64,000 bases of DNA from Nostoc sp. UHCC 0302 (GTDB taxonomy: Bacteria > Cyanobacteriota > Cyanobacteriia > Cyanobacteriales > Nostocaceae): the NCBI RefSeq assembly GCF_038096175.1, contig NZ_CP151102.1, positions 1-64,000 of the forward strand. Direction: 5' to 3'. Below are positions 54,611 to 63,482 of the stretch, piece after piece (within the stretch, counting starts at the first letter, position 1; every line of letters begins with the position of its first letter). Both the position numbers and the translations under genes were made by a program. Under the pieces are notes generated by a model, which saw only the letters and a list, made by a program, of their open reading frames with translations, searched no databases and was not told where the DNA came from.

Positions 54611-54967
54611 CTACGAAGCCTTTTGGTTAAATGTAACACTGCCACAAAAGCTCCCCAAACTGATCAACATCCAACCAAAACAGATGTGCTTGTATTTGTG
54701 CCAATCTGGTTGGCTCTCCATCGCTGGTACAACCTCAGCATTTATGACTTCTAGCGCCCAGCAGGAGAGCGCACCTATTCCAAGTAAGGTAGTACAAACA
54801 ATCGAAGTGATCGTTATGATTTCAAATATGCGCTCTGTTAAAATCTGTTGGCTTGTTAGTCGCCTAATCTGACGTTGATTTCGTAAAAATGTTAGCTTTT
54901 CCGAGTCTATGTGTTCTTTAGGCTTCAGTAGAGTTAAAGAACTAGAAACTTTTCTGTTATCGCTCAT
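54611..54967 (-). CDS. Two-helix membrane protein, family A copy 1
   Basis: 118 residues. Polar basic N-terminus, then helices TSIVCTTLLGIGALSCWALE and ICFGWMLISLGSFCGSVTF, with a short periplasmic loop (VVPAMESQPDWHKYKH). It is a diverged paralogue of the protein at 55789-56124 (GxxAC/SCWxxE then W-x-x-x-K-x-I-C-x-G-x-M-L-x-S). Function unknown. Confidence 0.68.
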   Translation of the reverse strand: MSDNRKVSSSLTLLKPKEHIDSEKLTFLRNQRQIRRLTSQQILTERIFEIITITSIVCTTLLGIGALSCWALEVINAEVVPAMESQPDWHKYKHICFGWMLISLGSFCGSVTFNQKAS

Positions 54968-55277
54968 TTGTTCTCCTCTTGGTGGCGTGGTTTAACCGTC
55001 TTGACAGTGTTAAAAATGCTGGTTGTATAAACAACAGATTGTATAGCTGCTATTACGCTTTACATCCAAGAATTAGATGGTCTTTTGTAAGAGGCAACTA
55101 ATAATACTTATGTACTACTATAGCTTGTTACCTCTTAATTCAAAAGAGCTTTTGATTAAGATTGTCGAGGAAATATCTGGTATTTTTACATGGTTGCGAT
55201 TTAATGTTCTGCCATTCGTATTTGACTGTATTCTGAGCCGTGAATTTTGGCTTGTGAGTTGTTGTTCAATTGCTTAG

Positions 55278-55481
55278 TTAATTGCCTACTCCTATTTTCA
55301 CCTGCCGTGTCCTTTTCTTTTCCAAAGCTTGAATTGCATATGTACCCACGCCCAGTCCAATAGTTCCACCACTGATGGCATACATTACGTTTTTGTCCAC
55401 AAGTTGTACACCGAAATAACCAGCAGCAATAGCACCAGCAAGTCCACTGATGCAAAAAGTAATAATATGAGTTCGTTTCAT
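55278..55481 (-). CDS. Small glycine-rich membrane protein
   Basis: 67 residues, two helices (IITFCISGLAGAIAAGYFGV and MYAISGGTIGLGVGTYAIQA) and a basic C-terminus. The ATG has GGAG 9 bases upstream. It belongs to a cluster of tiny membrane proteins between 54.6 and 56.1 kb; function unknown. Confidence 0.65.
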   Translation of the reverse strand: MKRTHIITFCISGLAGAIAAGYFGVQLVDKNVMYAISGGTIGLGVGTYAIQALEKKRTRQVKIGVGN

Positions 55482-55508
55482 ACAAGTATTCTCCTTTGAT
55501 TTTTTGAG

Positions 55509-55775
55509 CTAAAAAGTGTTGTTACTTTCTGATAAATCTGTATCACTTTGCCCTGATTCTTTCTGGTCATAAATAATATGCTCCACTTCAAGGATGGCTT
55601 CTAACACCTCGCCCAAAACATTGACTGCATCTTTCAGGTAGACATTATTCGCAGTCGAAAAGTAAGGTGAGGCTTGTAGTTGACGATAATCCTTACTGCT
55701 TCCCACAAAGCGCAAAGTATATTGACAGCCTTGTAAAATAGCCCGAATCTCTGATGTTGACAGTTTCATTTCCAT
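55509..55775 (-). CDS. Hypothetical soluble protein
   Basis: 88 residues from the ATG at 55775 (AGGAG about 10 bases upstream; the frame extends 20 codons more). MEMKLSTSEIRAILQGCQYT, then KDAVNVLGEVLEAILEVEHI: mostly helical with an acidic end. It lies between two small membrane-protein genes. No family known. Confidence 0.6.
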   Translation of the reverse strand: MEMKLSTSEIRAILQGCQYTLRFVGSSKDYRQLQASPYFSTANNVYLKDAVNVLGEVLEAILEVEHIIYDQKESGQSDTDLSESNNTF

Positions 55776-55788
55776 ACAGCAATTACTC

Positions 55789-56124
55789 CTAAAATTTATC
55801 CCGTTGAATACTGAAACTTGCTCCAACCAAAGCACTGCCCAAAAAAGCTGAGAAACTCACCAGCATTCCTCCGAGGCAGATGTTTTTTTGGTATTGCCAA
55901 CCAGAAATAATTATGTTGGGATTGGCATTCATTTCGACAATCTCCATTCCCCAGCAAGCCATCGCTCCTACCCCCGAAAATCCAGTAGTCAGTAATGATG
56001 CGATTGCTGCTGCTTCAATGGTGCGATCAATAAAAATCTTGGCGCTAAATCTTCGTCTAGTACGGCGGCGGAGAACTATTTTGGTTGCTGGTGTATATGA
56101 TTGAACAGATGAGTGTGCTTTCAT
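55789..56124 (-). CDS. Two-helix membrane protein, family A copy 2
   Basis: 111 residues. Arg-rich N-terminus (IVLRRRTRRRFSAKIF), helices AIASLLTTGFSGVGAMACWG and ICLGGMLVSFSAFLGSALVG, loop ISGWQYQKN. Paralogue of 54611-54967. Its ATG overlaps the stop of the preceding small gene by 4 bases. Confidence 0.68.
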   Translation of the reverse strand: MKAHSSVQSYTPATKIVLRRRTRRRFSAKIFIDRTIEAAAIASLLTTGFSGVGAMACWGMEIVEMNANPNIIISGWQYQKNICLGGMLVSFSAFLGSALVGASFSIQRDKF

Positions 56125-56336
56125 ACTACGTCGTTTACCTCCACATAAATTCCTGCACCTGTATTATTAATCTTCACCATGTTGTTATTGATCAGTGTTT
56201 GAATTACGCCAATACTAAAATGAATGCTGCTGAGTCTTGCGCTGCCCCCACAACGCTTTATGTATTGCAGGCACAGAAAAGAACTATCTTGTGAAGTAGA
56301 ATGAGCAGGCTTATTTGTAGTTTTTCTTGCCATCAA
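56121..56336 (-). CDS. Small hypothetical protein, possible winged-helix
   Basis: 71 residues. SSIHFSIGVIQTLINNNMVK followed by INNTGAGIYVEVNDVV looks like a recognition helix and wing. Its stop overlaps the next gene start (ATGA). Could be a regulator of the membrane-protein cluster. Confidence 0.55.
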   Translation of the reverse strand: MMARKTTNKPAHSTSQDSSFLCLQYIKRCGGSARLSSIHFSIGVIQTLINNNMVKINNTGAGIYVEVNDVV

Positions 56337-56505
56337 AAATGCTCCCGTCTTTTCAGTTTAATTAATTATCTTGACATTCTGACTTTTGTAAGAAGTTGGA
56401 ACCTAACTATAGATAGTCAGTTAATTTGAGAATATCCAAATAGGATGAGAATGTTTAAGCCGCTTGATAGATATATGCACTGTAGATTTATTCCTCAAAA
56501 GTTAG

Positions 56506-56721
56506 ATGTTGAATTCTCCTTGGCTAGTACCATTACCTTTAGATCAATACCTAAATTATCGAGTTGCAGTATATTCTTGGAGAAATGAACAATGGATACC
56601 AATTAAGTACTGCCGTTTATCAAGAGCAATTGAGCTTTATCACAGAGTTTTACTTGAAACAAATCAAGAGGTTTTTGTATTTCCTGCTGACTTAGACCCG
56701 GAATCATTTAAGCTGATGTAA
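56506..56721 (+). CDS. Small hypothetical protein
   Basis: 71 residues: MLNSPWLVPLPLDQYLNYRV, then AIELYHRVLLETNQEVFVFP. Protein-like composition, ATG start without strong Shine-Dalgarno, the only plus-strand candidate in this stretch. Confidence 0.45.
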   Translation: MLNSPWLVPLPLDQYLNYRVAVYSWRNEQWIPIKYCRLSRAIELYHRVLLETNQEVFVFPADLDPESFKLM

Positions 56722-56830
56722 TTGTGCTGGAATATCTTACTGCTTGCCCAGGATTATCTCCCTTAGAATCATTACAGAATAAACATATCCCTGTTGATAA
56801 AGCTGTTGTTGTAACTTCTGTGATTTGGTT

Positions 56831-57037
56831 TCAAAAATGTCCATTATCATCTTCCACAGTAACTTCAACACATCCCATCGCTGCTTCTAAATAATGCAAT
56901 ACGTCGCCTAAATGCGTGGCTGCTTCTGGGTCAATCTTCATCTCTGCAATCAACTTCTGCCATTCTGGAGACTGGGCTACAGCCTGAATCTTCACATAGC
57001 ACAAGTTAAAGCAAGAGAGTATTTCAATCGTTTCCAT
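56831..57037 (-). CDS. Small hypothetical protein
   Basis: 68 residues from METIEILSCFNLCYVKIQAV; helical, with EWQKLIAEMKIDPEAATHLG and an acidic end. A TTG 12 bases upstream is an alternative start. It follows the 372-residue protein gene, separated by a terminator-like hairpin. Confidence 0.55.
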   Translation of the reverse strand: METIEILSCFNLCYVKIQAVAQSPEWQKLIAEMKIDPEAATHLGDVLHYLEAAMGCVEVTVEDDNGHF

Positions 57038-57104
57038 AGGGTTATTCAATGAGTTCTCTTGTTTTATTGAGATAAGGTAGTAGTTTAAGTTGCTCCTTTA
57101 TTTT

Positions 57105-57132
57105 AGGTGGGCATAATACCCACCCATTTTTT
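57105..57132. terminator. Terminator-like hairpin
   Basis: GGTGGG, seven-base loop, CCCACC then CATTTTTT on the plus strand, located immediately downstream of the minus-strand gene at 57134. Confidence 0.6.
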
Positions 57133-57133
57133 C

Positions 57134-58252
57134 TTACGCCGCTATTAATTCCTCAGTCTGAGTTTCAAACTCTAACATCCACTGCCACATAGGAATAGTA
57201 CTAGTCTCAGGCATATCTATATTAGTAAAAGCTGCTAATTCTGGACTTTTGTTAATACTGATAGGGATAAAATGTACTGTCTGATAAGCATAGTTTATGC
57301 CCTCATTATCAATACCTTGTTCGACTTCCAAATAGCTCCCGAATAGAGAATCTAACTTTGGAGATACTGTATTGTGTACCTGATGGGCTTTCCCTGATTC
57401 TAAACTTTCGATAGTATCTTTTATAGATAAGTTTTTCACACTAACTTGACTCAGCCAATAATACGTGGCTGGGTCATTTTCCCAAAAGCAATCACTGTTG
57501 CGAACCCTGAACACAATCCCCAGGTGATCATCACCTTTGTAAACATTGTAAGCAGTTTGAATATCAGTGCGTCCCAAGTAGTGAAGCCGATAGTCATCTT
57601 GGGGTTGACACAAGTCCACCGCACGAATCCCGTGGTAGTTGCAGTTGCCGCAGCCAACTCCATTGCAGGTAGGGCAGATGGCGGCGGGTGAATTCCACTT
57701 GGGAATGCTGAAGTCCCATTCGACCAGGGGTTGCTGTGCTGTGGTTATCTCTATAGTGTTTTCTGCTGGTGGGATTTCTTCAACAGTAGCTGGTGATTGG
57801 GTAGGAGCAGGTAATAAAGTCCCGCGCTTGTAATGCCAGCAGATATCGTTGAAACACTTTTGCCACCAGCCACGGCGGAATACTTCTGTGCCATTCACTA
57901 TCGCTACCCAACGCTGAGTCAAGTGATTGTCGTCGTAGGTGATAGTTGCAATCAGCTTTGAAGCGCAATATATTTCGTGCTCGTAAAAGCTGATTTCTAC
58001 AACTGTAAATTCTTCTGGTGCTACAGTTTGCGCTTGGGCTTCGATGTGAAGCTCTAGCTCGGCTTGGGCAATCGCTTGCTCATCGACCTTGTGGAGTTGA
58101 GAGGATTGATGAGCGGTGATTGCGTTTACCCAGGCATCTTTGCAGCGCTTGTCTATAACTTCAACGGTAGCACCAATCTGGCTGTAGATTTCTTTGAGTC
58201 GAGCTATGGATTTGAGTTGCAGCTGTTGTTGGGTATACGTTCCGTGTGTCAT
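57134..58252 (-). CDS. Hypothetical protein with DnaJ-type zinc motif
   Basis: 372 residues. The N-terminal third is helical (LKSIARLKEIYSQIGATVEV), the centre has a beta-rich segment (RWVAIVNGTEVFRRGWWQKC) and residues about 194-208 contain CPTCNGVGCGNCNYHG, a compact CxxCxGxGCxxC zinc cluster like half of a DnaJ zinc domain. The C-terminus has further beta-strands. The family is unnamed to me. Divergent from the XRE gene, with the iterons between them. Confidence 0.75.
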   Translation of the reverse strand: MTHGTYTQQQLQLKSIARLKEIYSQIGATVEVIDKRCKDAWVNAITAHQSSQLHKVDEQAIAQAELELHIEAQAQTVAPEEFTVVEISFYEHEIYCASKLIATITYDDNHLTQRWVAIVNGTEVFRRGWWQKCFNDICWHYKRGTLLPAPTQSPATVEEIPPAENTIEITTAQQPLVEWDFSIPKWNSPAAICPTCNGVGCGNCNYHGIRAVDLCQPQDDYRLHYLGRTDIQTAYNVYKGDDHLGIVFRVRNSDCFWENDPATYYWLSQVSVKNLSIKDTIESLESGKAHQVHNTVSPKLDSLFGSYLEVEQGIDNEGINYAYQTVHFIPISINKSPELAAFTNIDMPETSTIPMWQWMLEFETQTEELIAA

Positions 58253-58538
58253 TATATTTGTTACTCCATCTGTAGAGGGTGGGAAATCTAAAAGGCGATC
58301 GCACTTGTTTGGTAGACGGAGCGGTCGCTTTTTGCTTAAAAAAGCATTGGCTAAGAACTAGAACAGTTAAAAGCTATGTAGCTCCAGCTTTTAATGGTTG
58401 CATCAATATTTTGGTTAGTTTCAAGCCAGTTGAGATTGAGTTGTTTTTTTTTGTTTGTAAGGTTCTGTGAATGCAAATAGAGGCTTGCACCCTAATGCAA
58501 GCAGTTTGCTTTTTTAACCCTTATGATTACCAATATAA
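58253..58538. other. Intergenic region upstream of the iterons
   Basis: A 63-residue plus-strand frame at 58279 exists but has no coding character. Otherwise AT-rich. Confidence 0.3.
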
Positions 58539-58618
58539 AGTTTAAAACTTGATTTGTCAAGCTTAAAACTGGATTTATTAGGCTTAACTTTTGTTTTATC
58601 CAGTGTAAAGCTTGATTA
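58539..58618 (+). repeat. Four 21-bp-phased direct repeats (iterons)
   Basis: Units AGTTTAAAACTTGATTT (58539), AGCTTAAAACTGGATTT (58560), GGCTTAACTTTTGTTTT (58581, weaker) and AGTGTAAAGCTTGATTA (58602), spaced exactly 21 bp, two helical turns. They lie between a divergent gene pair and 45 bases before the XRE gene. They could be replication iterons or an operator array. Confidence 0.75.
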
Positions 58619-58662
58619 TTTGTAGTAAAGTAAGGATAGAAGTAAGCTTAAGGTGTAGAATT

Positions 58663-59031
58663 ATGAATCAAGCCTTGATTAAGTGGAGATTAAAGGAAGT
58701 AATGGCAAGGCATAACGTTAAAGCCCGTGACCTTGCTGCTGAAATGGGGGTCAGCGCTAACTCCGTATCAAACTTACGGAATGCTAGGACTATGCCACGG
58801 TTAGACGGGGAAATTTTGAATAATCTGTGTGAATCCTTAAATAGACTTGCACAAGATTTGGAAGGAGAGATTACCCCATCTGACTTAATTGGCTACGTTC
58901 GAGGGCCAAACCCCGTCATTGATGAGAATTTTGAAATCAAAGGAGCCAAAGCACCAACCCAGCAAAAAAAATCTCGTGTAGCGAGTTCTGAAACCGAAAA
59001 AGAAAATTCTCTGTTATCAACTGCTGCATAG
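58663..59031 (+). CDS. XRE/Cro-type HTH regulator
   Basis: 122 residues from ATG at 58663 (the frame extends 17 codons upstream through the last iteron, which argues against that start). The HTH is VMARHNVKARDLAAEMGVSA followed by NSVSNLRNARTMPRLDGEIL. The C-terminal tail is polar and disordered. It lies just downstream of the iterons and probably binds them; two large genes of unknown function follow on the same strand. Confidence 0.88.
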   Translation: MNQALIKWRLKEVMARHNVKARDLAAEMGVSANSVSNLRNARTMPRLDGEILNNLCESLNRLAQDLEGEITPSDLIGYVRGPNPVIDENFEIKGAKAPTQQKKSRVASSETEKENSLLSTAA

Positions 59032-59209
59032 TAAAAGCGATCACTGCCGACCAAAGCTTGCGATCGCTCTTGCTATTGATTCACGAAAAAGTGAACTAAT
59101 TATAATGCTGACACATTTTTGGGAAAACCATTTAAATCAGCTCCCCGGTTCACTTTGGTTAAACTGCAACACCACAATTTTCAAGCATTTACCATAGTGG
59201 GCAAGAAAA

Positions 59210-60814
59210 ATGCTGACACTAGAACCCGAACAAACACCACCACTCGACTACAGCAGTCTCAACAGCAGCATACTCGATACTTTAGCCGCCATTGACCGTT
59301 TCGAGTGGCAGGCAATCGAAGAATTGCAGTTAATGCGAGACAACCGCTATTTCAAGGATGCTGGGTACACCAGTTTTGAAAGCTATTGCGAGAAGGAACT
59401 GACCAGATATGGCGGATACCGTCGCGTAAGAGATTTACTCGCTGCTACTAAGGTGGTTGACACTCTGCCAGAGTCGCTCAGGGAAAAGATTACTAAACCA
59501 TCCCAGACCCGTCCGTTGCTTCGGCTGGTCAAGACTCCTGATAAGTTACAGGAAGTCGTAGCGATCGCTGCCAAAGAAAAACCCTTCCCCACTGCCGCAG
59601 ATTTCGCCAAAGCAGTCCAGAAGGTTGTACCAAAATGCACGTCGGACACTACTAAAACCAATACCACACAGCAAGAAAAACATAAAACGCAATTGTGTCA
59701 ATCAGTCAAGGTTTCATCACAATCTCATCCCCGTTACGGCGAATCTGGAGTGATTGAGGCTGACCCACCAAACAATTACCAGCAGATTGTCACTTTTAGC
59801 GATGGCGAAAGACTGCTGGTTAACAATGCTGATTTGACTCATGAAAATGACACAATTGCGTCATTTTCAAGTGAGCGCATCTACCCAAAACAATACGCCG
59901 AAGTAATTGCGGATCTTAAGGAACAGCACAGACGAGAGTTAGAGCGCTTAGAGCAGGAGTTAAGAATGGGGTTACAAGCAGAAGTTACGGCCAGAGCGGA
60001 GGCACAAATAAGAGAACAACTCGAATCATCCCAAAAACTTTACCAACAGCAGAAGTCAGAGAACATTCAGTTACAGCAGCGCCTAGATGAGATGGAGGGT
60101 TTACGCCAGCTAGAACTGGAAAATCAGCGATTGCAGCAACGTATTCAGGAATTGGAAAATGCCGTAGAACAACGCCCTACCCAGCAGTGGGGCAATACCA
60201 TGAGCCAGCAAGCAACCAAGGCACTGAACAAACAGGTGAAACAGGCACTGGAGAAAACTATTGATTTGCGCTCACTGGCCCAGGAGCCACCCAAAGAGAA
60301 TGCCACCGAATGTCTACGCTTGATGGGCATGGCGTTGAAGAATCTTGCCAGTGCTATGAATAATACCCAAGCGCTCGAAGCTGCGGCGATAATCCTGGGG
60401 AGTGAACCGACACCGCAAGCGATCGCTTATCGAGCGGAGCAGCTGGAAATGTTGCCCCAGGCGGTTACTGATATTAGGCGAGTATTGTCCAAGCCTGGGT
60501 GTACATGGCAGGAGTTTCGGAGTGTTGCCCAAGAATACGAGGTAATTAAATCGGATTACTGGGCAGAACTGACCACCGAGGAAACTGATTTAATTGCGGT
60601 TCTCCAAAATGCATCTACAGAACTCTGCACAATTGGCGTCGGTTCTATTGTCGCCCACGCTGACCCGTACCGAACTCTGTATTTGCAAAGGGGCGAAGTT
60701 GTGGAAGAGCTAGGGGAAACAGTAGTTGTAGCCTGGGAACGCTGGCGTAATGAGTTGAAAAAGACTGAAACTTATTCCAGGGACGAGTTGCGATTCTGGC
60801 AACCGCATACCTGA
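59210..60814 (+). CDS. Large coiled-coil protein of plasmid/element type
   Basis: 534 residues. The N-terminus (YTSFESYCEKELTRYGGYRR, then VRDLLAATKVVDTLPESLRE) resembles the DNA-binding helical region of ParB/replication-associated proteins. A short beta domain follows (SHPRYGESGVIEADPPNNYQ). The centre (about 240-325) is a strong coiled coil rich in Gln and Glu, and the C-terminus is helical, ending in an SH3-like patch (YLQRGEVVEELGETVVVAWE). Found downstream of the XRE regulator. A role in replication or partition is an inference. Confidence 0.75.
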   Translation: MLTLEPEQTPPLDYSSLNSSILDTLAAIDRFEWQAIEELQLMRDNRYFKDAGYTSFESYCEKELTRYGGYRRVRDLLAATKVVDTLPESLREKITKPSQTRPLLRLVKTPDKLQEVVAIAAKEKPFPTAADFAKAVQKVVPKCTSDTTKTNTTQQEKHKTQLCQSVKVSSQSHPRYGESGVIEADPPNNYQQIVTFSDGERLLVNNADLTHENDTIASFSSERIYPKQYAEVIADLKEQHRRELERLEQELRMGLQAEVTARAEAQIREQLESSQKLYQQQKSENIQLQQRLDEMEGLRQLELENQRLQQRIQELENAVEQRPTQQWGNTMSQQATKALNKQVKQALEKTIDLRSLAQEPPKENATECLRLMGMALKNLASAMNNTQALEAAAIILGSEPTPQAIAYRAEQLEMLPQAVTDIRRVLSKPGCTWQEFRSVAQEYEVIKSDYWAELTTEETDLIAVLQNASTELCTIGVGSIVAHADPYRTLYLQRGEVVEELGETVVVAWERWRNELKKTETYSRDELRFWQPHT

Positions 60815-61031
60815 GTAGATGAGGTTTTGGCTAGAGCGATTGCAAGCGTTAGAAACTCTGCAATCACCCTTTGAAATGTGTCTCCGCCGCAAATGGTAGA
60901 CAACACCCTAGATTTTAACAAATCTGCAAGTTGTACTGCCAAAGCAGAGACTGATTTTTTAAGCAACCAAATATGAATACTCGCACCCACAAAGGGGGCA
61001 AGCTTTCGTGCGTCAACAAGGAGATTGAAAG

Positions 61032-62270
61032 ATGACTGCAACTATTACCCGCCCCAAGTCCAAAAAGTCTGCTGCTGCAAGCATTCCACAGTCACCGTAC
61101 AGGCGGCTCCATGTGATTATTCCAATCGAGGATATGCTGTGGGCATCGCAACAAAAGCCATCTGTGACGCAATTGTGGCAGGAGGCGTGGACGACTGACC
61201 CCTATGGTTCTCGGTGGATGCCGCTGACTACTGCCCTGAGCTATAGTACTTTTATCTCTGCAAAGAAAATTCTATCTGAAAGTGGATTGTTCATCTTCAA
61301 GCCAGACAAGTCGATAGAGGATGGACGAGAGACTGTTAGGTGGATGGTGCGGAATTTGCATGGCAGCAGAATGAAGGAATTTTGGGAGTCAGTAGATGCT
61401 GGTAATCAGCAAGTAAATTCTGAAAAACAAGAATCCAATGCTGAGATTCCAGAGAAAGATGCTGGCTCCGAAGAAATGCGTGCTTTATACAAAGCGTCTA
61501 TCTCAGATAAAACCCAGCTAGAGCAAGCGTTTCAAAAACCCTCACGAACTGTTCAAGAACACCTCACCAACTCTTCAGTAGAGTTGGTGAGGTGTGTCTC
61601 TAACACGAAAAAGGAAAATTCGTGTGATGAAGAGACGGCGAATGCGCCCTTGGGGGTCGCATCGCCTTCAATTGTCGAAAGCGTGTCAGAGAAGGGAAAA
61701 GAATTGCCTACGGCAAAGGACTGCACATCTCTACGAGAGGCTGCGCCAACGCTAACGCTTGTGGATGTTGTACAGGGTGAATCTGCTTTGTTGCTGGCTG
61801 AAAACCAGGATTGCAGTGTCGAACAGAGGGACTGTTATGGAGGTACTTATTCCGCCGCGTCTGTTGCTGAAAATGAATTCTCTTCAAGTTCAGCGATACT
61901 TGCGGCGGGCGTAGCCATCGCAGATCAGAAAATAGAACCGAGTTGCCCTTCTGCTGAGTTAATGACTGAAAATTCAGTTTCGGGTGGAGAAGTCAAAGCA
62001 GTTGATGGGGGTGAAAGTTCCGCGCCGCTCGTGACAAATCCTGAAAAATGGTCGCATGAGGCAATTGTAGCGAGGTCAAATATGCGACCGGAACGTATGC
62101 AGAAACTGAAAGTTGCGGCGAATTCGGGGCAGAATCCGGGGTTTGATTTCTTGCAGGAGTGCTGGAATGATGATCCGGCTTTGCAGATTGTGATCAAGAA
62201 GTTGCTAGCGAAGTTTCCGCAGTGGGGGATTGCGATTGTGGATGGGGTGTTAGTCGATAGGGAGGGGTAG
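61032..62270 (+). CDS. Large hypothetical protein with low-complexity middle
   Basis: 412 residues. N-terminal 115 residues look folded (PYRRLHVIIPIEDMLWASQQ, LWQEAWTTDPYGSRWMPLTT, AKKILSESGLFIFKPDKSIE), and the C-terminal 70 residues form a second domain (HEAIVARSNMRPERMQKLKV, FDFLQECWNDDPALQIVIKK). The middle 220 residues are disordered and partly derived from genomic repeats: a 15-bp hairpin at 61559-61595 and palindromic-repeat words at about 61650-61765, all translated in frame. Resembles cyanobacterial plasmid proteins with a winged-helix-like start, but I cannot name it. Confidence 0.75.
   Translation: MTATITRPKSKKSAAASIPQSPYRRLHVIIPIEDMLWASQQKPSVTQLWQEAWTTDPYGSRWMPLTTALSYSTFISAKKILSESGLFIFKPDKSIEDGRETVRWMVRNLHGSRMKEFWESVDAGNQQVNSEKQESNAEIPEKDAGSEEMRALYKASISDKTQLEQAFQKPSRTVQEHLTNSSVELVRCVSNTKKENSCDEETANAPLGVASPSIVESVSEKGKELPTAKDCTSLREAAPTLTLVDVVQGESALLLAENQDCSVEQRDCYGGTYSAASVAENEFSSSSAILAAGVAIADQKIEPSCPSAELMTENSVSGGEVKAVDGGESSAPLVTNPEKWSHEAIVARSNMRPERMQKLKVAANSGQNPGFDFLQECWNDDPALQIVIKKLLAKFPQWGIAIVDGVLVDREG
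61559..61595. repeat. Perfect 15-bp hairpin inside a coding region
   Basis: ACACCTCACCAACTC, seven-base loop TTCAGTA, then GAGTTGGTGAGGTGT, lying within the gene at 61032 and read through in frame. Confidence 0.8.
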
Positions 62271-62364
62271 CGCTATTGCCCAGTATAGCAGTGCTTCATG
62301 CAATCGCTAGCTTTGAAACAGGCACTATGAACAAGTAAGGGAATCAAGTAACCAAAAGTTCTAT

Positions 62365-62559
62365 TTGTCGTTAAAGCCAGAGGCGGCACAGAGAAAATTT
62401 AATGTGATTGCTCCCTTTGAGTGGGCAAAGCAGGAGAGGATTGTGATTGCAATGTCAGGTGAAATCGTTTATGCAGGCTTGGGGAGAGACTATGGAGTTG
62501 CAACAAATGATGCGGCGGTTTGGGGTTTAAGAGTAAATCTAGCAGAAAACTCAATTTAA
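62365..62559 (+). CDS. Possible small hypothetical protein
   Basis: 64 residues starting at TTG: LKPEAAQRKFNVIAPFEWAK, then IVIAMSGEIVYAGLGRDYGV. The sequence looks protein-like but the start is weak; it could be the tail of a lost gene. Confidence 0.4.
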   Translation: MSLKPEAAQRKFNVIAPFEWAKQERIVIAMSGEIVYAGLGRDYGVATNDAAVWGLRVNLAENSI

Positions 62560-62638
62560 ATATTTATATTTGATAGTAGATAAATGTTTAATGTCAAGCA
62601 TTTTGCTGGCAGGGTTTTCAAATTAAGATATTTTTTTG

Positions 62639-62688
62639 TTAACTGTCCTAACTGTCCAAAAATTGTTCCTTAACTGTCTTAACTGTCC
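62639..62688 (+). promoter_or_regulatory. Direct-repeat cluster upstream of the TerB-like gene
   Basis: TTAACTGTCC, TAACTGTCC, TTAACTGTC and TTAACTGTCC occur as two doublets 31 bp apart (62639/62649 and 62670/62679). They lie about 90 bp before the next gene and could be regulator sites. Confidence 0.5.
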
Positions 62689-62775
62689 TTGTATTTTGCC
62701 TCTGTTATTGAGAATATTCAAGTCTAAGTTCTTAACTAAAAAACCTAGAAAAATTAGTAAATAAAAAGAAAGTTC

Positions 62776-63258
62776 ATGTCTGACATTAAAAATATTGCTA
62801 CATCTTGGATAATGAATTGGTTTTTTGGTTTTAACCAAACTCCTACAAACGAAGACAGTCTCATTTATATGAAAGCTGTTTTATGTTGCGCCAAGGGAGA
62901 TGGAGTTCTTTCACCAGAAGAAAAGAATTGGGCAATTGGATTCTGTGCGTCTTGGAGAGTTGCAGATTGGGCAATCGAGGAACTGAAAAAATATGAAGCA
63001 GATGAACCTATAGAAGAAGTAATTGCTCGTTCTCCTCAAGTATCGATAGCACAAAGAGATATACTCTTATCTGCAATTTGGGTTTGTGCTGCCGATAAAG
63101 AATATCATCAAGAAGAAAAGGCAAAAATTCGGAAAATGGCTGCTATTTTAGGGGTAAAAGAAGACATAGTAGAACAATTAGAGCAGCTACAACAAGAAGA
63201 ATCATCTCTGCGGCAACAACGCCTCAAGCTGTTATATCCTGATAAAAGTCCTTACTAA
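62776..63258 (+). CDS. TerB-like (tellurite resistance/DjlA-type) domain protein
   Basis: 160 residues. The helical core has the two acidic repeat-like segments of TerB folds: KAVLCCAKGDGVLSPEEKNW (D-G-x-x-x-x-E-E) and SAIWVCAADKEYHQEEKAKI (D-x-E-x-x-x-E-E), followed by MAAILGVKEDIVEQLEQL. TerB-like domains are metal-binding and linked to membrane stress or phage defence. A single gene with its own upstream repeats. Confidence 0.78.
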   Translation: MSDIKNIATSWIMNWFFGFNQTPTNEDSLIYMKAVLCCAKGDGVLSPEEKNWAIGFCASWRVADWAIEELKKYEADEPIEEVIARSPQVSIAQRDILLSAIWVCAADKEYHQEEKAKIRKMAAILGVKEDIVEQLEQLQQEESSLRQQRLKLLYPDKSPY

Positions 63259-63482
63259 CAATCTGGTGTTGCTGATTAGATCAGAAATATTGGTGTAGTT
63301 ATTTTTTTAATTTGATATGCAGACAATCACTAATGGATCAACCAAGAAAGCTTGGGTTGTAGGGCAAACGCATCTAAATATTGACGAACCTAAATCAGAG
63401 TAGAAATTACCAAAACCCAAATCTAATAAGGCTTTCAGTCAATTAAATATTCACTCAAATGGTAATAATAATCATTGTATAG
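63259..63482. other. Short intergenic region
   Basis: No gene or strong structure seen between the TerB-like gene and the carotenoid oxygenase remnant. Confidence 0.4.

Noticed and set aside
58279-58470. 63-residue plus-strand frame upstream of the iterons
   Set aside because: No ribosome binding site and no protein-like pattern.
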